NCBI RefSeq assembly: GCF_033958435.1
Contig: NC_134167.1
Location: 2,314,001-2,378,000, forward strand
Reading direction: 5' to 3'
Source of the DNA: Carettochelys insculpta
Taxonomy: Eukaryota > Chordata > Testudines > Carettochelyidae
DNA length: 64,000 nucleotides
Of the stretch, positions 33,120-44,960 are shown piece after piece. The notes beneath the pieces are model-generated. The model saw only the letters and a program-made list of their open reading frames with translations, did no database searches and had not been told where the DNA came from. Within the stretch, counting starts at the first letter, position 1; each line of letters starts with the position of its first letter. Position numbers and translations under genes: made by a program.

Positions 33120-34235
33120 CATCTTGCAATAACAACAAGAAGTCCCGTGACACCTTACAGACTAACAGATATTTTGGAGCATAAGCTTTCATGTGCAAAG
33201 ACCCACTTTGTCAGATCTGGAAGATCCTGAAAAATGATAACTGATAAAAAAGACGATGAGAATTTAACAGAAAGAACAAAAGCAGGAAATAAAAGTTGAC
33301 AAATCAGCTACATAGGACAGAGGGAGTTGAGAGAGAGGGGGAAGAAAATTACTTACTGCAAATGTCTATTAAGTTAAGTGGGCTGCCTAGGATTCCTACT
33401 TAAAATATCAAAGGTGGGGAAGCTGTCCTTGTAATATGTAAGATAATTGATAGCTTTGTTGAGTCCGAGGTGAAAAAGATCAAACCTAAGAATGAACTCC
33501 AATTCAGATGTCTCCCTTTGTAATCTGGTGTTAACGTCTCCTTGTTTTAGAATGCACACTTCCAAATTTTGGATGCTATGACCCGCTAGACTGAAATGCT
33601 CACTGACAGGTTTATGTGTATTCAGATTCCTAATGTCTGATTTGTGTCCATTCATTCTTTGGCAAAGTGATTGCCCAGTTAGTCTAATATACATAGCAGA
33701 GGAGCATTGCTGGCCCATGATGGCAAATATCACATTGGTAGAAGTGCAGGAATATGAGCCCCTGATCGTGTAACTGACATGGTTAGGTCCAGTAATGGTG
33801 TCTCCAGTGTAAATATGTGGACAGAGTTGGCAATGGGGTTTGTTGCAATGAACAGTTCCAGGATTAGTATTTCTGTGGTGTGGTGTGTGGTTGCTACTGA
33901 GAATTTTCCTGAGGTTAAGCGGTTGTCTGTAGGATAGCATGGGTCTGTTACCCAGGGCCTGTGAGAGTGCAGCATCATGTTCCAATATAGACTGTAGATT
34001 GTCAACAATGCGCAGGAGGGGTTTGAGTTGGGGGCTACAGGTGATGGCGAGTGGTGTTCTGTTATTAACTTTCTTGACAATATCTAGAAGTAGTTGGTTT
34101 CTGGGTATTTGTCTGGTCCTGCCAATCTGTTTTTTATTTCTCCCGGTGGGTAATTAAGTTTTACGAGTTCCTGGTAGAGATCTTGAAGTTTTTGGTCTCT
34201 GTTGGTAGGACTGGTACAGATGTGGTTGTATCTAA
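33120..34235 (-). mobile_element. Penelope-like retroelement 3' part (endonuclease and tail)
   Basis: On the - strand the order is: RT-to-endonuclease linker, GIY-YIG endonuclease frame, 3' non-coding region, then a tail with AAGCTTATGCTCCAAAATAT and ACTTCTTGTTG that matches the short derivatives in the window. The reverse transcriptase itself is absent (5' truncation). At least one frame change lies near 34090 between the linker and the endonuclease frame. Penelope-like elements occur in turtles, other reptiles, amphibians and fish but not widely in mammals (family knowledge). Confidence 0.75.
33374..33985 (-). pseudogene. GIY-YIG endonuclease domain remnant of a Penelope-like element
   Basis: A 203-codon open stretch, probably continuing upstream in the same frame to about 34090. 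It contains the linker (SYRQPLNLRKILSSN), a Cys/His cluster (CNKPHCQLCPH), then the endonuclease region around AMYIRLTGQSLCQRMNGHKS and PVSEHF. In Penelope-like elements this module nicks DNA for target-primed reverse transcription. The Gly of the expected Y-(I/V)-G motif is Arg here (YIRLTG), and the first Arg of the LRxRM helix is Cys, so the domain is probably inactive. There is no start codon of its own: it is the C-terminal part of a truncated polyprotein. Confidence 0.75.
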
Positions 34236-34329
34236 GAGCATGACTACACAGCTACCTCTCTGAGAATATTTATGGCTATTAGTGAGCCTAGTTATTTTTC
34301 AGTGCCTGGAGTACAACTGAAAGGGAAAA

Positions 34330-34610
34330 TCAGACTTGTAGATAAAGCACTGGGCTGGGACTCTGATCTGGGTTCTCTCCATTGCTCTGCCACAGATTCC
34401 CAGTGGGGCAATTGGCTCAGATCTGCCCTACCGAATAGAGATGATAACCCTTTCTTTCTCCCATATCCTCTCTGCCATGTTGATTTTAGACCTTGGGACT
34501 GTCCCTTGCTATATGTACTGGGTTGTACAGCACCTGGCACGACAAGGCCCTGATCTCACTCGCATACCCTCTCTGTGGGCTGAAATCCACTTGTTACCTT
34601 GTACTTACAC
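34330..34610 (+). repeat. MIR/CORE-SINE-like fragment with tail
   Basis: AAAGCACTGGGCTGGGACTC, CTCTGCCACAGATTCCCAGT and a tail GTACAGCACCTGGCACGAC with AAGGCCCTGATCTCACT follow the order of the SINE class seen elsewhere in the window. Confidence 0.5.
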
Positions 34611-35674
34611 TGGGGCCTTGCTGTCTCCCTGTGGGGAGTAGAGCAGTCTCAGTCCATTTCTGGCTTTGGGCTCAGCACAGGGGCTTTGAGCTCCAGCAGC
34701 AGAGAGGTTCTGGGTTCAGTTTCCATTGTAGAAGTGGGGATTGCTCTGGAAGAAGCCTCAGGCACGTAGGGGCTTGGTGCTGAAGCAGTGATCATCCCAC
34801 GGCTAAAAGAGAGGCACAGAATAGGAGGGAGCTGGGGGTGGGGAATATTATCTTGCTTTAATGATTCACTGAACAACTGCAAATGAATGAAGCAGGTCCT
34901 TGGATGAGGCCAATGGAGCAATGGCAGCTCCTAGCGGCTGAGTATGTGGCATTGTCATTTCAGGGGGCGGGGCACCACAGGATTGGTCCACCGACACGCG
35001 CTGCAGACATTTAGTCATTTGGCAGGCTGGTAACTGCCCCCGCAAACCCCAGCACTTGTTAGCTTCTCTGCAGAAAAGCCAAAGAGACCAAACTACATTC
35101 TTTCATGCGAGGGCAGCCATCACTTCTCAGCAGGGACAGGCCAGGGGGCAGGGAGTTTGCCCCACTGCTGCCCAGGGCATATTTGCATGGCAAAAGGGAG
35201 GGCTGTCTGGCACATTTCACAACCTCCCAAAGTCATTTTGGGCAAGCCAGTTGGTGCCAACTCCTCTGACTGTGCCATTGCAGTGTGCGTGTAGCACGTT
35301 GATGGGCTGGCTTTGCTGTGCCAGTGCAGGAGTGGGGTTGCATTACGCATGTCTTGCTGCAGCCCAGGCGACAGCTGTGATTTATACACGGGCTTTTTAC
35401 CTTATACGCTCAGCTGGCAGAAGCATGCATAGTGCTCTGGTGTCCGTGAGCGTGCCTACTCCTATAGCGAACTAGCCACATTAGTCTGAAAATATATTTA
35501 TTTTTCAAGCCAACTAGCTACACTCACACGGCCAAACAGTCACATGTGGCTAGTGTCTTGCACACCACAGGCTTAGTGGCTCAAAATAGCTGGGCCTTTA
35601 CTTTGAATTTCCGTTTGCTGCTCGTAATGCTGTCTGTTGTTATTCCTGCTATGTGAAGCAGGAATAGACGGGGA

Positions 35675-35870
35675 GGGTGCAGTATTGTCTAGTGGCTCGA
35701 GTGCAGCAGCAAGGGATGGAAAACCTGAATCCAATTCCCGGTTATGCTACACACGAGTTCTGTAACCTTAGTCAAGGCTGTGCCTCAGTTTCCCCTTTGT
35801 GTGATGTGGTGGTGAGTACCCCTGTGTGTGAAGTGCTTTGAGATCCTGGGGTGTAAGTTTTTGTATTGTC
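35675..35870 (+). repeat. MIR/CORE-SINE-like element
   Basis: TATTGTCTAGTGGCTCGAGT (tRNA-like head), CCCGGTTATGCTACACACGA (body), GTGCCTCAGTTTCCCC, then GAAGTGCTTTGAGATCCTGG (tail) lie in the right order for a nearly complete diverged copy. Confidence 0.6.
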
Positions 35871-37666
35871 ATTCACCACTTTGAGCAGCAATTCTCAATG
35901 CTTTAGTAGATCGGGAGTTGTTCTGTGTGGGCCTCATTTAATTCTATTCATTCCCCACTGCGTGTGAAGCTGCCAGGGTGATGGAAAGGACTCTCTGAAG
36001 CTGTTGCGGCTGCTGAGGGAAGTTAGGAGAGCAAAGCGGACACAGCTCTCTGCTGCTCCCCACAGTCCCCCTCCAGCAATCTTCCTCACCCTCCGAAGCC
36101 TGCAGTGATCTCGCCACTTGTCCGAGGCAGGCAAAGTTTTTGTTTGCTGCAAAACCCAGCGCTCCTGCAAAGAGCTGCTGTTGTGCCATCTGTCTCTTGA
36201 TGAATTTTTTAGTAGCGTGAATATTTGTGAGAAGGCAGTAAGTTAGAAAGCACAGGTCTGGCCATGTGACAAGTGGCTTACTAGTCCCTTAACAAAATTA
36301 AAAAACAAACCCCCCCAAACCCAGCCCAGTTTTTGGAAGAGGACCGTTTTAGAATCCCAACTCTTTGAAGTGAAGAGCAGCAGACTAATCACTTAGGTGG
36401 GGCTGGAAGCAAACAGGCTGCTGGTTTCTGGGTCTCACTTAATCACTTCGTCCATGGACTTGCCAGGCAGCTGACTCAAAAGGTGCATGAGGTTCTCCTG
36501 GAATGCACGTGCCAGAGATGAAAGAAGGGGTGGCCCAGAGGTCAGGGTGCGAGCTGGAGATGCTGGCAAGGCGAATTCACTTCCCTGCTCCTTGTGAGTT
36601 CTTCCATGCATCCTTTCCCCAGCTGTACGGTGGGGCTAAGAGCACTGCCCTGCCTCGCAGGGATGTGGTGGTGATGATAAATATACTCAGGGCTCTGAGG
36701 TGCAGGGACACTAGAGAGATAGGAGCCAGGTCGGCCACAAATGCCCGGAAAGTTGGGGGAAGCCACCGGTGCCTGAAGCATGCCCCTCCCCTGCCATGCC
36801 GCACCTCTTCCCCGAGACCCTGCCTTCGCTGCACCCCTTTCCCAAGGTTACATCCCTCCCTCTCTTGCTTGCCCTCAAGGCAGGTAAAGAGTTGAAGGTC
36901 CTAGCACTCCCACTGTTTAAAGTGATGGATCGTGGCCCTCTGATCCCCCTGCCCCCACAATTCTGGCACCCCTGAATTGAGTCATACTAGTACCTAGCTC
37001 GAAGGAGAAAGGCTGCACTCTTAGCCTGATGCTGCCCTGATGTAGCAATTTTTGAGTGGGGCGAGGGAAAGGAAGCAGGAGGAGGAGGGGGAGGTCGGTC
37101 CAGGATTGTTTCTGGGGGTGGTTTTAGCAAAACACAATGGCTAAGAGCCTCTACTGGTGTAAATGCCGAAAGCTCCATTGAATTCAGCTACTGGAGGCCC
37201 TGGCCCAGAATTGCAGGCTGGCAACAGCTGGATGTCTGCGCTAAACTTTATTTCTTCCTAAAAACTTCCCATCAGTGCTGACAACTGTTGCTGCCAGTAG
37301 GAAAGCTCAAGAAAATAACTGCAATGAAACCAAGTCCCAAAGGACTTTGGCAACTGTGCGGTCTGATAAGAGCCAGTGATGCTGGAGCACAGTTCGGACA
37401 GCCAGCATGGATGGAGTCCAGCTTGGTTAGGCTCCCCATGCTCTAGCCCAGATAAAATGCATTGCTGCCTGGTTGACACATGTCAGCATCCTGATTGACC
37501 AGCTCAAAGTCTGATCATGCTTCAGCACATTGAGTGAAATCCTGGCCACGCTGATGAGTCAAGGGGCGCGTTAACATCGACTCACCTGGGCCGGCAAGGA
37601 TTTGCCAGGTCTAAGCACCAATACCAGCATAAGCATCAAGTAAAGGGGTCAGATGTCCTGGGAGCA

Positions 37667-37975
37667 GTAAATGCTTTAATATCCGGCAGCCCCGGGACCG
37701 GGAGGTCACTGGATATTTAGATATTCTGAATAATAGAGAAGTAGACCTAGCAACTGAAGAAAAACAAGAATAGATATTAAGAAACAAAAATGTATGCAGA
37801 GTACTTTATTTACCAACAACATTTGTACTGTGCATTGTAAACTTAGACTGTATTTATTGGTATTTACTTTCTCTATCCTGTGCTTATGGAAAACATAACT
37901 AAAATTTATTTATGCTTAAAATGCTGGTTATTCGAGAGTTTGAGATGATAGAATGCTGGATCGGAAAGAGTTTAC
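37667..37975. mobile_element. TIR DNA transposon with ATCCGGCA-type ends
   Basis: Left TAAATGCTTTAATATCCGGC and right GCTGGATCGGAAAGAGTTTA are imperfect inverted repeats, with subterminal GGATATTTAGATATTCTGAA / TTATTCGAGAGTTTGAGAT mirror motifs. The AT-rich interior has no ORF. Probably a non-autonomous hAT-like element; the superfamily is uncertain. Confidence 0.5.
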
Positions 37976-38031
37976 TTGTCATAGGGTGTCTTAAGGGGAC
38001 AAAAGAGAAGGGCTGAGGGATATGACACTGT

Positions 38032-38742
38032 GGCTACGTCTACACGTGAAGCCAACATCGAAATAGCTTATTTCGATGTAGCAACATCAAAATAGGCTAT
38101 TTCGATGAATAACGTCTACACGTCCTCCAGGGCTGGCAACGTCGATGTTCAACTTCGACGTTGCGCGGCACCACATCGAAATAGGCGCTGCGAGGGTACA
38201 TCTACACGCCAAAGTAGCACACATCGAAATAAGGGTGCCAGGCACAGCTGCAGACAGGGTCACAGGGCGGACTCAACAGCAAGCCGCTCCCTTAAAGGGC
38301 CCCTCCCAGACACAGTTGCACTAAACAACACAAGATACACAGAGCCGACAACTGGTTGCAGACCCTGTGCCTGCAGCATGGATCCCCAGCTGCCGCAGCA
38401 GCAGCCAGAAGCCCTGGGCTAAGGTCTGCTGCACACGGTGACCATAGAGCCCCGCAGGGGCTGGAGAGAGAACATCTCTCAACCCCCCAGCTGATGGCCG
38501 CCATGGAGGACCCGGCAATTTCGACGTTGCAGGACGCGGATCGTCTACACGGTCCCTACTTCGACGTTGAACGTCGAAGTAGGGCGCTATTCCGCTCCCC
38601 TCATGAGGTTAGCGACTTCGACGTCTCGCCGCCTAACATCGAAGTTAACTTCGAAATAGCACCCGACGCGTGTAGCCGCGACGGGCGCTATTTCGAAGTT
38701 AGTGCCGCTACTTCGAAGTAGCGTGCACGTGTAGACACAGCT
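38032..38742 (+). mobile_element. A-family TIR transposon, copy 3 (711 bp)
   Basis: Begins GGCTACGTCTACACGTG, ends CACGTGTAGACACAGCT, flanked by the 3-bp direct repeat TGT (38029-38031, 38743-38745). Exactly 711 bp, in the same orientation as copy 2 about 9.9 kb away and nearly identical to it by eye. Internal terminal-like motifs occur near 38111, 38199, 38541 (direct) and 38668 (inverted). The peptide MDPQLPQQQPEALG is again encoded and stopped. Confidence 0.88.
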
Positions 38743-38984
38743 TGTGAGTAGTTGTTAGAACCAGGAAGTTTAAGTGTTTGGGGGGAATGTAGGGGGGCAT
38801 GTGTGTGGAGGGAATAAGAAGAAGCATTTGATGGTGCTAGTATGTGTGGAACAAATGATTTTCCCATTAGGGTGCAGACATCTGAGTTTGTAACACACTA
38901 GGGAAGTGTGGTGTGCATTCCCCTTTCTGGGCGATCCTGCTAGGGCAGCAGTGTGCTATGACTCCTGGTGAATGGATTTATTAG

Positions 38985-39680
38985 CATAAGAACTATCATA
39001 TGGGTCAGACCAAAGGTCCATCTAGCCCAGTATCCTCTCTTCTGATGGTGACTAATTCCAGATACTCCAGAGGAATGAACAGAACATGAGATCATCGTGA
39101 TCCCTCCCCTGTCACCCATTCCCAGCTTCTGGCAGAGGCTAGGGACACCATTCTTATCCATCCTGGCTCATAGCCATTGGCGGCCCTGTCCTCCATGAAT
39201 TTATCTAGCTCTTTTTTGAACCCTGTTAAAGTCCTGGTCTTCACAACATCCTGTGGTGAGGAGTTCCACAGGTTGACTGTGCATTGTGTGAAGAAATACT
39301 TCCTTTTGTTTGTTTTAAACCTGCTGCCTATTCTTTTCATTTGGTGACCCCCCAGTTCTTGTATGCTGAGAACAAGTAAATAACTTTTCCTTGTTTACTT
39401 TCTCCACACCAGTCATACTTTTATAGACCTCTACTATGTCCACCTTAGGGCCCCCTTTTCTGAGCTGAAAAGTCCCAGTCTTTTCAATCTCTCCTCATAT
39501 GACAGATGTTCTAAACCCCTCACCGTTTTTGTTGCCCTTTTCTGTTTCCAGTGCCAAGATACCTTTTTTTGAGGTGAGACGACCACATTTGCATGCAGCA
39601 GTCAAGAGATGGGGATACCATGAATTGATATGGAGGCAATAAGAAATTCTCTGTCTTATTTTCTGTCCTGTTTTTAGTTA
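38985..39680 (-). mobile_element. CR1 LINE 3' fragment
   Basis: Reverse-strand copy. The + strand shows the complement of the CR1 3' end (GGTCAGACCAAAGGTCCATC, TAGCCCAGTATCC), then the C-terminus of ORF2, whose translation on the - strand includes [20 protein letters not shown] and [20 protein letters not shown], closely matching the end of the intact CR1 at 60395. Truncated upstream near 39680; stops and shifts present. Confidence 0.85.
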
Positions 39681-40574
39681 TGTTCTCTCAAACGGTAGAG
39701 ATCTGCACTTTTGGTGAGGATGGGTCTCAGATTCTTATTCTGCCAGCTGACCCTGTGGGCACCTTGTTACATGTGCATATTTGACCTGGGTGCAGTTCTC
39801 ATAGGGAAGCCACGCAGGACAGTCTTGTGGGTGGGTGGAAGGGTTGAATCTCCCTGCCCCATACATGCACAGACTGAAATGGGAAAGGCGTTTCCCATGA
39901 GCCAAAATTTGCTGTGTGCAGGGGAAAAGGGCATCTGTTATCTGCGTACTGGTTTAATAATTCAGACCCACAGATGGGTCAGTAATCAAATCTGCATGGT
40001 CTTCACCTGTGCTTTGCCAACAAATATCCAACTCCTTGGCCTCACCCACACTGAAGGGCTGGGAGTTCAATAACAGTGGTGTGAGCAGAGGCATGCTAGA
40101 CACAAGTCCCTGGTCTGACCCTGGTGTACAGTCCCTGTGCATGTACCTGACCTTAAATGCTTCCTACCCCTTGGCACCTGCTCACCCTCCTACTTTATGC
40201 TCCGTCTAGACCTGGTTTTATGGGCTTCTCACCTCTTCTTTCGCAAGCTTGTTTTTCATGATGGTCTCCTGATTTCCCCTTGCACCTTTTTATTTCTCGT
40301 TCCTTTCCTTGCTTGCTCCTACCACACTTTCAATTTCTCCTTTCCTGGTGGCCTCACATGTAATCCCCATCTTCCCCACATCCCCAGTTCCTGCCTTGGC
40401 AGGCTAAGTTGCTTCATTCCTCTGGTATCTCATTCCCAAAGGCTTCCCATCTGACAAGTGGTGTCTATTTCCTCTGTTTTCCAGAAGACTCTCATTGATA
40501 GACTTTGAATCAGTCTCTAATTCCATATACTGGAACTTGCTCTGAGCACTGCAGTACACGAGTGCACCAGAAGC

Positions 40575-40810
40575 TGCAGTGTATTTCTCCTCAGTATCCC
40601 TGTGAGGCAGAGAAGTGCTCTCATACCCAACCCGCAGAGAGGAAACTGGAGAACAAAGAGACTAAACCCTAAATCTTTGAAAACATTTAGGCTCCTAACA
40701 TAAATTGGTTTCAGGAACTGGGCCTAAGTGACTTGCCCAAGGTCACATAGGACGTCTGTGGCAGAGAATGGTCTCTCACGTTCCAGGGCAATGCTCTACC
40801 TACTTGCCCA
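40575..40810 (-). repeat. MIR-like SINE fragment
   Basis: The complement of the MIR body is visible: GGCCTAAGTGACTTGCCCAA, GGTCACATAGGACGTCTGTG and GGCAGAGAATGG. Confidence 0.55.
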
Positions 40811-41199
40811 TCTTTCCTCTTTCATATTCAACTGACATTTCTGTTTATGTTTGCAGTGTGGTTGCTGCTACGTTGGGCTCAGGATATGAGAGAGTCAAGG
40901 TGAGGGAGCTTATGTTTTTATAGGGATGAAAGAGACAGTGTTTCACTCTTACGTAAATCTCTAGCAGTGGAAGCTTGGCGGTTGGTCTCTTTCACCTGTA
41001 GAAGCTGGTGCAATAAAAGAAAATACTTCACCTTCCTTCTCTCTCTCATTTCTATTATATATTTCTCCTATTTCATTTGCAACTGTAACACATTTCTCTC
41101 TTCCAGCTCCCCATCCACTGCCTCCATTAACTTCCTTCCCAGTTAAAGAACCTGTCACATATTTCTCTGTGGGCGTTCCATTTAGGACTCCATGTTTGG

Positions 41200-41580
41200 T
41201 GGTTTTCACTTGGAGCGGCGTCCATCGAGCTTGTAAATTGTATTGGATCAGTGAGCCTATAATGAGGCTTCTGAGTCCAAACAGTGCAAGTCTGCTGGGA
41301 TTTTATTGTTCATAAAGCTTCTTCCCTGGAGAGTGATAGAGTCATTAGGTGTGTGCTGTGTTTAATATTTGGTCATGACAGGAAGCAATAATTTTCTTTC
41401 TTTACTGTGGCTCCTGAGTAGTTTTTAAGTAGTTGGCTTATTTGAGTCATAGTGACTGTGAACCAATTAGGCAAAATAGGGCTGCTGTTCTCAGTATGGA
41501 TTTGTATTTCTCCTATAAATGCGATTAAAGAAAAATGTGGCAACTTGTCACCATGTTATGGCTTTTAATCATGGCTTTGG
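41200..41580 (+). promoter_or_regulatory. Candidate non-coding conserved block in intron 6
   Basis: A repeat-free, AT-rich block with several homeodomain/forkhead-like words (TTTAATATTTG, AGCAATAATTTTC, CCAATTAGGC, TTTTAATCATGG). It stands out only by texture; no comparative evidence is available. Confidence 0.2.
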
Positions 41581-43249
41581 CCCTCTCGTGAACTCCTTAG
41601 ATCTATAGCACCCGATGGGAGGTGGGAAAAGCTGTTTCTGCCAGACAATGGTACATCTCTTACTGGAGTGATTGGCTATTTATGGCTTCAGAACAATCAG
41701 AGTTGCTCTCTGTGCACCATAAACCTCATCACTTACAAGTCCAATCCTGCCCTGGGTGAAACTGACTTCGGTGGGAGCAGGCTCCAGCTTATGTCTAAGT
41801 ATTTTTTCCGCAGAGAAGTTGGTGTAAATCATTTCAGCCAAAGTGATGAATGATTTGGGAGCCCCAAATTACAGCCCCACCTGGAAACATCTTAAAAGGG
41901 CCTAATTTTCTGGGCTCTGATATTTAGGACTGCAACGGGCTGAATTATGGGAGGGATTTGTTGTCTTTTTGGACAAAAAGCTTTCCTCTGGGGTAAAGTT
42001 TTCTGGGTGTTGCCTGAAAAAACAGAAGCCAAGAATCATAAAATGTTCAGGTTTTTTGTTTGTTTTTGATCAAAAACCACTTACATGGGAATTTGGAGAC
42101 AGCAATTTTTTTTTCAGCATTTCCTGTGGTGATTGTTTTTCAACCAGCATTTTCTGAAAACAAAGCCCTCTTGAAGTGGGTCTCAAACTGGGAATTCAGT
42201 TATTCTCAGTTATTGTTCTCTCCCAGTTCTGGAATGCCAGGGGTAGCTACAGAAAGAGCCAATCTACTAATAAATATACATCTGTGCTGTAGAAAGGGTG
42301 GGTCAGATGGTGTGTGTGGGCTGAAATGCGCTCGCTCTCTGTTTTCTTCCCAATAGCAGCCTGACACACCCAGCGTGAAGAAAACAAATGTCTCTCTAGT
42401 TTCTTCTGCTTCCCGGTAGAAAGTTTCCTTTTGACCCCAGGAAGCAGAAACGTAAATCATATGTAAACACTCCCTCCGCTCTTCTGCTGTACTGAGGGCA
42501 CAGAACTGGGGCAAGAGAGACCTATCCAGGGTGGCAGAGGGTAGGGGTGAGAATGCAGATGGACACCTGCCTGCTGCAGCCAGTGGGGCTCCATTGCCGC
42601 TCTGTAAGAAGTTATTCACAGGAAAGCCTAGAGACATCACACAAGGTGCTGCTGCTTCCTGGTGGTCAGCTGGCGGAACTCCAAGGAGTATGGAGTTATT
42701 TGTTTTAAGAGAGACCCTTCTCTCTTGGGGCTGGGGTGGGTGTGTGTTGGAGTACAGTGGGGTGTATGGCGGGAGACCTCCTTCAGCTGACTCAGGGCAC
42801 CCTCCCTTGGATTGCTGCGTTTCAGCTGTTTTCCTAAGTTTCTCATTCTCCTCTCGATTCAGGTGTCTGTAGCAGACTGAAGATGCACGATGGCAGTATT
42901 CTTACACCAGGCGTTCCCTAGGGGCTGATTCAAAGCCTCTTGAAGTGGTGGAAAGACACAATGAAAAAGCCTTTAATGGGCTTTTGGATCAAGCTCCTAA
43001 AGGAGAGCAGGAATCAATAAACGTGCAGCAGCATCCGAACAAGCCTCTTTCCTAATGTGGGCAAAGAAGCAGATGTGGCTGGAAAGGATAGGGGATGTGG
43101 GGCATGGGAGTGTGTAAAGACAGGGCTGCAGTTTTGTGCTATTGTGATCAAATTAGAGCTATTGACAGCAAAGAGGATTTTGGTCTTCCAGAAGCCTGGT
43201 CTTCAAAACGGAATTTACTATGTTTATAATTTTTAGCCGTCAACAGGAG

Positions 43250-43470
43250 GCCAGGGTGTTTGAGTGGATACGCCACTGGAATCAGGAGATGGGCTTTTTC
43301 TTGGCCCTGTTTTGCTCTGCTGTGTGATCTGAAGCAAGGCCTCTCTCCTCTCTGTGTTCCCACCTTCCCACCCACCCTTTGGCTGCCTTGCGTATTGAAA
43401 CTAGAAGCCCTTTGAGGAAGAGGCTGTCTGACTAGCGCAATGGGGCCCCAATCTCGTAGTCACGAGGCAT
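43250..43470 (+). repeat. MIR-like SINE fragment with tail
   Basis: GGAATCAGGAGATGGGC, TGCTGTGTGATCTGAAGCAA, and the tail CTAGCGCAATGGGGCCCCAA occur in the expected SINE order. Confidence 0.5.
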
Positions 43471-44814
43471 TGTTGTAATATGAATGGTGATAGCAAGTTG
43501 ATGTGATGCTGACCACGAGTGGCTGGAGTAGACCAGGGCAATCTGGGATCAGCATCCTGTCAGCTAGTGAAGGGGCAACCCAGCTCCACTTCATGTTTAA
43601 TTACAACTCGCGGGCCGGTTGCTGAATGTCACTTGTGCTTGTTAGCACTGCAATACAGCATATTGTTGGCCAACGTGACCTTTCATTCACAAGTCTGAGG
43701 GCCATCAGATTTCCTCCTGAAGATGAGGCGCATCACCTGAGGGGGACTGGGTTAACCATAGAAGTTTTGCAGCTTCAGCCATGGAGCTCATCAGAACTTC
43801 AGACTTCTACGGCCTGGAGAGGTTAGTGATTGAAATGTTGCCAGCGCAGTCACCTATGGACTGTTGAGCATTTCTCCCTCAGCTCAGTTTTTGGCATGAT
43901 GGCTGCCAACTCTGTGCTGCAATCAACAAGATTTTTCTCCCTGTCTTAAAAATATCTCATTGGAAATTTGGATGCCCAGCAAAACAAAACAATGTTATCA
44001 ATTACCATGAACCCTTTCAGAGCCCAAGCTCTGCTGCCTGGCGGGGGAGTTTCTCTTTTGACACCTTTTTCCTTTTTGTTGTTGCCGCTCCTCCAAACAA
44101 CTAGCCCACTTAAGCCACAGGATGGGCCCACAGTAGCATCTGCATCTTGTGCTTTCTGCTCTTACTGCTGACTGCAACTGTGGCGCTGTATTTTCAGCCT
44201 GGTTGTAGGTATCTGTTTGCTTCATGTTAGTCAGTTCACTTTCGTTCCAGGGGGAAGTTTTCTATCCATATATTTTTTCCTCTGGAGCCTGGCTCTTTGG
44301 TGCTTTGTATGAGAGGCTTGTAGGAGAGAGGAAAGAAGTAATTGTCTTGCTCTTTTGGGTGCATACCCAAGAGCTGCATCGCAAAACCACAACAGTGCAA
44401 AGCGTATTTGCATTAACCAATCGCACGCACACACACATGCATGCACACTTTTCAAAATGCCAACCTCAGGAGGACATTGCTGAGTGGTTTTCAAGAGGTG
44501 GCATAAAGAGGGTAATTACAATGGAGTCTTAAGGAATTGGAAGCCAATGCCAAGTTAATCAGCCACCAGCTAATCTTGTATGAAGAATTTGGACTTGCTG
44601 CAGTGTACATTGGTGCCAGATCCAAATTGGATTTAATTATTTTTTAAGGGACATAATTATACACTCAGATAATACATTGATACATGCCATTCATCTAGGC
44701 CCTGATTCAGCAAAGTGTATATGCACCTGCTTAATTTCCAGCAACTTCAGTGGAACATAAGCAAGTGCTTAAATGCTTTGCTGGAGCTCTGTTGTTTTCT
44801 GTTGTCTCAAGGAT

Positions 44815-44960
44815 AAGATGTTTGAACTGGGAGTTATGAGATCAGGACTCAGCCTCTGCTTTTAGCTCAGACTTTCAGTGTGACTTCAAGCCGGTCACTT
44901 AATCATGCTCTTCCATAGTTTCACCATCTCTAAAATAGCAATCACAAGACTTCCTTTCTC
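44815..44960 (+). repeat. MIR-like SINE fragment
   Basis: GGAGTTATGAGATCAGGACT, GTGTGACTTCAAGCCGGTCA, TTTCACCATCTCTAAAATAG match the MIR body on the + strand. Confidence 0.5.

Noticed and set aside
33730..34080. 116-codon - strand frame overlapping the endonuclease region
   Set aside because: It is the alternative frame of the Penelope-like linker; the family signature is in the other frame.
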